Shown here piece by piece: positions 61,677 through 64,000 of a DNA stretch of 64,000 bases. Where the stretch lies: assembly GCA_018381235.1 (NCBI GenBank), contig JAGZSF010000001.1, forward strand, positions 1 through 64,000. The letters run 5' to 3'. Numbering within the stretch: the stretch's first letter is position 1; every line of letters begins with the position of its first letter. The DNA is from Collinsella sp. Lineage in GTDB: Bacteria; Actinomycetota; Coriobacteriia; Coriobacteriales; Coriobacteriaceae. The notes under the pieces are model-generated. The model had not been told where the DNA came from and made no database searches. It saw nothing but the letters and a program-made list of their open reading frames with translations. The position numbers and the translations under genes are program-made.

Positions 61677-62987
61677 ATGAGCCAGTTTATCAACAACCCC
61701 GAGCACACCTTTGGTTTCGACACCCTGCAGCTTCACGTTGGCCAGGAGAGCGCCGATCCCGCATCCGATTCCCGCGCCGTGCCTATCTACCAGACCACGA
61801 GCTACGTGTTCCGCAACTCCCAGCACGCCGCTGACCGCTTTGGCCTTGCCGACGCCGGTAACATCTACGGTCGTCTGACCAACTCCACCCAGGGCGTCTT
61901 TGAGGACCGTATCGCCGCGCTCGAGGGCGGCGTTGCTGGCCTCGCCGTCGCCTCTGGTGCCGCCGCCATCACCTATACCCTGCAGGCACTCGCTCAGGCC
62001 GGCGACCATGTGGTGGCCCAGAAGACCATCTACGGCGGTTCCTACAACCTGCTGGAGCACACGCTCTCCCAGTTTGGTGTCGAGACCACCTTCGTCGATG
62101 CCCATAACCTGGACGAGGTCGAGGGTGCCATCAAGGACAACACCACGGTCATTTATCTCGAGACGCTCGGTAACCCCAACTCCGATATCCCCAACATCGA
62201 CGCTATCTCCGAGGTCGCCAAGAAGCATGGCCTTCCGGTTGTTGTCGATAACACCTTCGGCACCCCGTACCTCTTCCGTCCGCTGGAGCACGGCGCCAAC
62301 ATCGTCGTTCACTCCGCGACTAAGTTTATTGGCGGTCACGGCACCTCGCTGGGCGGTGTGATTGTCGATGGCGGCAACTTTGACTGGAAGGCGAGCGGCA
62401 AGTATGCGCAGATCGCCGAGCCCAATCCCTCCTACCATGGCGTCTCGTTTGCCGAGGCTGCCGGCTCTGCCGCCTTCGCGACCTATGTCCGCGCCATCCT
62501 GCTTCGTGACGAGGGCGCCTGCATCAGCCCGTTCAACGCTTGGATCCTGCTCCAGGGCACCGAGACTCTGTCGCTGCGCGTTGACCGTCATGTCGAGAAC
62601 ACCAAGAAGGTCGTTGAGTTCCTGGCTGGTGACAGCCATGTCGCCAAGGTGAACCACCCGAGCCTGTCTGAGCACCCCGATCACGAGCTCTATCAGAAGT
62701 ACTTCCCCCGTGGCGGCGCCTCGATCTTTACCTTTGAGATCAAGGGTGGCCAGGAGGCCGCCTGGAAGTTCATCGATCATCTGCAGGTGTTCTCGCTGCT
62801 CGCCAACGTGGCCGACGTCAAGTCGCTCGTCGTGCACCCGGCTACCACCACGCACTCCCAGCTCTCTGCCGAGGAGCTCGCCGAGCAGAACATCACGCCC
62901 TCCACGATCCGTCTTTCCATCGGTACCGAGAACGCCGAGGATATCATTTGGGATCTGAAGCAGGCCTTCGCCGCGCTGGACGAGTAA
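61677..62987 (+). CDS. metY: O-acetylhomoserine sulfhydrylase
   Basis: PLP-dependent Cys/Met metabolism enzyme making homocysteine from O-acetylhomoserine and sulfide (some also act on O-acetylserine). FDTLQLHVGQESADPASDSRAVPIYQTTSYVF; NIYGRLTNSTQGVFEDRIAALEGG; the PLP lysine in HSATKFIGGHGTSLGG; and the C-terminal SLVVHPATTTHSQLS typical of MetY. 436 residues, longer than cystathionine synthases, as expected. AAGGAG precedes ATG 61677. Likely controlled by the divergent LysR and a leader ORF. Confidence 0.93.
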   Translation: MSQFINNPEHTFGFDTLQLHVGQESADPASDSRAVPIYQTTSYVFRNSQHAADRFGLADAGNIYGRLTNSTQGVFEDRIAALEGGVAGLAVASGAAAITYTLQALAQAGDHVVAQKTIYGGSYNLLEHTLSQFGVETTFVDAHNLDEVEGAIKDNTTVIYLETLGNPNSDIPNIDAISEVAKKHGLPVVVDNTFGTPYLFRPLEHGANIVVHSATKFIGGHGTSLGGVIVDGGNFDWKASGKYAQIAEPNPSYHGVSFAEAAGSAAFATYVRAILLRDEGACISPFNAWILLQGTETLSLRVDRHVENTKKVVEFLAGDSHVAKVNHPSLSEHPDHELYQKYFPRGGASIFTFEIKGGQEAAWKFIDHLQVFSLLANVADVKSLVVHPATTTHSQLSAEELAEQNITPSTIRLSIGTENAEDIIWDLKQAFAALDE

Positions 62988-63050
62988 GGCGACTTGTGCA
63001 AGGACCCCTTGCGACTCGATAGGTATAACTGCATAAAATGCCTGCTCAAG

Positions 63051-63088
63051 GCGCCTGTGCGAACAATGGTTGCACAGGCGTCTTTTTT
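63051..63088 (+). terminator. Terminator of metY
   Basis: CGCCTGTGC (63052-63060) and GCACAGGCG (63072-63080) with an 11-nt loop, then TCTTTTTT. In 63089-63283 I see no gene; that stretch must hold the promoter of the next gene. Confidence 0.9.
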
Positions 63089-63299
63089 GCATAGAGAGGG
63101 CGCAAAAACAGGGTTTTTGACACGCTTTATGCATTCGAGTTGTGGAAAACTCCTGTTGAGAGGATGTGAGTTTTACGCAATTGACGTGCGCCTTTTGAGT
63201 AAAACCGCAGGTCGCGATTTGCTCGGGGTACTATGCAGCGCGATCGAATCACACGCAGCTCAAACGCAGCAAAAACGCACTACGGAGGTTTCCAGCTAC

Positions 63300-64000
63300 A
63301 TGAGGATCGATTCACGAAAACCGAAAGCCGCCGCCCTTTCCGCCGCTCTGACCGTGGCACTTTTGGCGGGCGCCGGTGCAACTGATGCCCACACGGCAAC
63401 ACTATCCGACACGGTCGGATCCACGCCGTCCGAGACGACGCTGGTGCAGCCCGTCGACTATCGCAGCGACGGCTTTGGCTCCATGCAGGAGTGGAACGCC
63501 TCGATGGAGGCCAAGCGCGATTCCCTTGAGATGCGTGCTCAGATCATCATGAATATGTATGGCGACTATGCCACCGATGACGAGCGCGCTGTGCTGCAGG
63601 GTTGCATCGACGGTGCGGGTAGCCTGTTGACGATGGGGGAGGTCGACGCCAAGTCGACCGAGCTCGATGAGCTGCGCGCTGCGCTTGAGGATGCCAAGCG
63701 CGAAGCGCTCGAGGCTGCCGCCGAGGCGGAGGCTGCCGAGGTCGCCCAGGCTTCGTACTACAACGCCGGTTACACTCCGTCCTACGCGTCTGCCGCGTCC
63801 TACGCGAACGGATCGGGCCTGACGCGCTCTGCGGGTGTCAATAACTACAACGGGCGCCGCGAGACCTATTACAGCAGCAATGTGCTTTATCACTATCGCA
63901 CGGGCGAATGGACTCAGGATTCTGAGGGCTTCTGGCGCGATTCCGACGGCTATTACGTTGTTGCTGCGGGCGATATGGCCCAGGGCTCGACCTTTACGGG
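63300..64000 (+). CDS. Secreted coiled-coil protein, 3' end cut by window
   Basis: Begins at ATG 63300 after TACGGAGG and is open to the window edge (233 codons). A signal peptide (residues about 1-32, RKPKAAALSAALTVALLAGAGA) leads to a region with heptad-like Glu/Ala/Leu pattern (about 100-145, EDAKREALEAAAEAEAAEVAQ) and a Tyr/Ser/Gly-rich stretch; then ETYYSSNVLYHYRTGEW and DSDGYYVVAAGDMAQGSTF, which resemble the start of RlpA/3D-type double-psi barrel domains of cell wall proteins. Function unknown. Confidence 0.75.
   Translation, partial: MRIDSRKPKAAALSAALTVALLAGAGATDAHTATLSDTVGSTPSETTLVQPVDYRSDGFGSMQEWNASMEAKRDSLEMRAQIIMNMYGDYATDDERAVLQGCIDGAGSLLTMGEVDAKSTELDELRAALEDAKREALEAAAEAEAAEVAQASYYNAGYTPSYASAASYANGSGLTRSAGVNNYNGRRETYYSSNVLYHYRTGEWTQDSEGFWRDSDGYYVVAAGDMAQGSTFT

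Noticed and set aside
1..64000. CRISPR array or prophage
   Set aside because: No regularly spaced direct repeats and no phage structural, integrase or cas genes. The tRNA-Gly fragment is the only integration hint.

Overview
The window reads as a core-chromosome segment of a high-GC, Gram-positive, anaerobic gut actinobacterium of the Coriobacteriia, most like Collinsella. That is inferred from base composition, WhiA and RapZ, an anaerobic ribonucleotide reductase, strong AGGAGG ribosome sites, Tat-type lipoproteins for peptide transporters and the gene order; no database search was possible. I see no prophage, IS element, CRISPR array or rRNA.

Layout. 1-3.8 kb: coaE, a lytic transglycosylase and uvrB. 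3.8-9.9 kb (minus strand): an LtaS-like membrane phosphotransferase with an apparent frameshift, an Mrp ATPase and two FAD oxidoreductases. 10-17.3 kb: uvrA, ybaK, murJ, uvrC. 17.3-28 kb: a sialic-acid utilisation operon with a peptide-class ABC importer (including a permease-ATPase fusion), a CE7-type esterase, a tandem paralogue that has lost its nucleophile, then nanA, nanK and nanE. 28-35.3 kb: rapZ-whiA, gap-pgk-tpiA-gpmI and secG. 35.5-41.5 kb: a five-gene Opp/Dpp importer. 42-48.4 kb: tRNA genes (Leu; three identical Gly; Cys; Val), a PP2C phosphatase followed by a STAS-HATPase fusion (a compact partner-switching module), and a GH13 glucosidase. 48.9-54 kb: nrdD and nrdG under a likely NrdR box, then folE, an HD-domain protein and folB. 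54-64 kb: a YgjP-like metallopeptidase, a membrane dipeptidase, a SlyD-like FKBP with a UreE-like protein, HAD phosphatase, Fur-family regulator, acylphosphatase, Gfo/Idh/MocA oxidoreductase, RNase HI, LysR regulator, metY with a short Cys-containing leader ORF, and the start of a secreted coiled-coil protein.

How the parts fit. The nan genes form a full route from uptake and possible de-O-acetylation of sialic acid to GlcNAc-6-P, and the glycolytic block carries carbon onward. An AAAACGTTT-centred palindrome occurs ahead of both blocks, hinting at a shared LacI-type regulator. Nucleotide supply (nrdDG, NrdR box) and excision repair (uvrA with a LexA-like box, uvrB, uvrC) are spread along the segment.

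The most unusual feature is architectural. Several gene-free stretches hold long nested inverted repeats of about 85-140 nt, with outer arms of 23-35 bp in the best cases, nearly perfect within an element but unrelated between elements. Two stand in tandem downstream of the opp operon, two lie between nrdD and nrdG, and weaker ones lie in the nan operon, beside the tRNA-Gly cluster and between the HAD and Fur genes. I treat these, the STAS-HATPase fusion, the metY leader and the nucleophile-less esterase paralogue as the leads most worth following.
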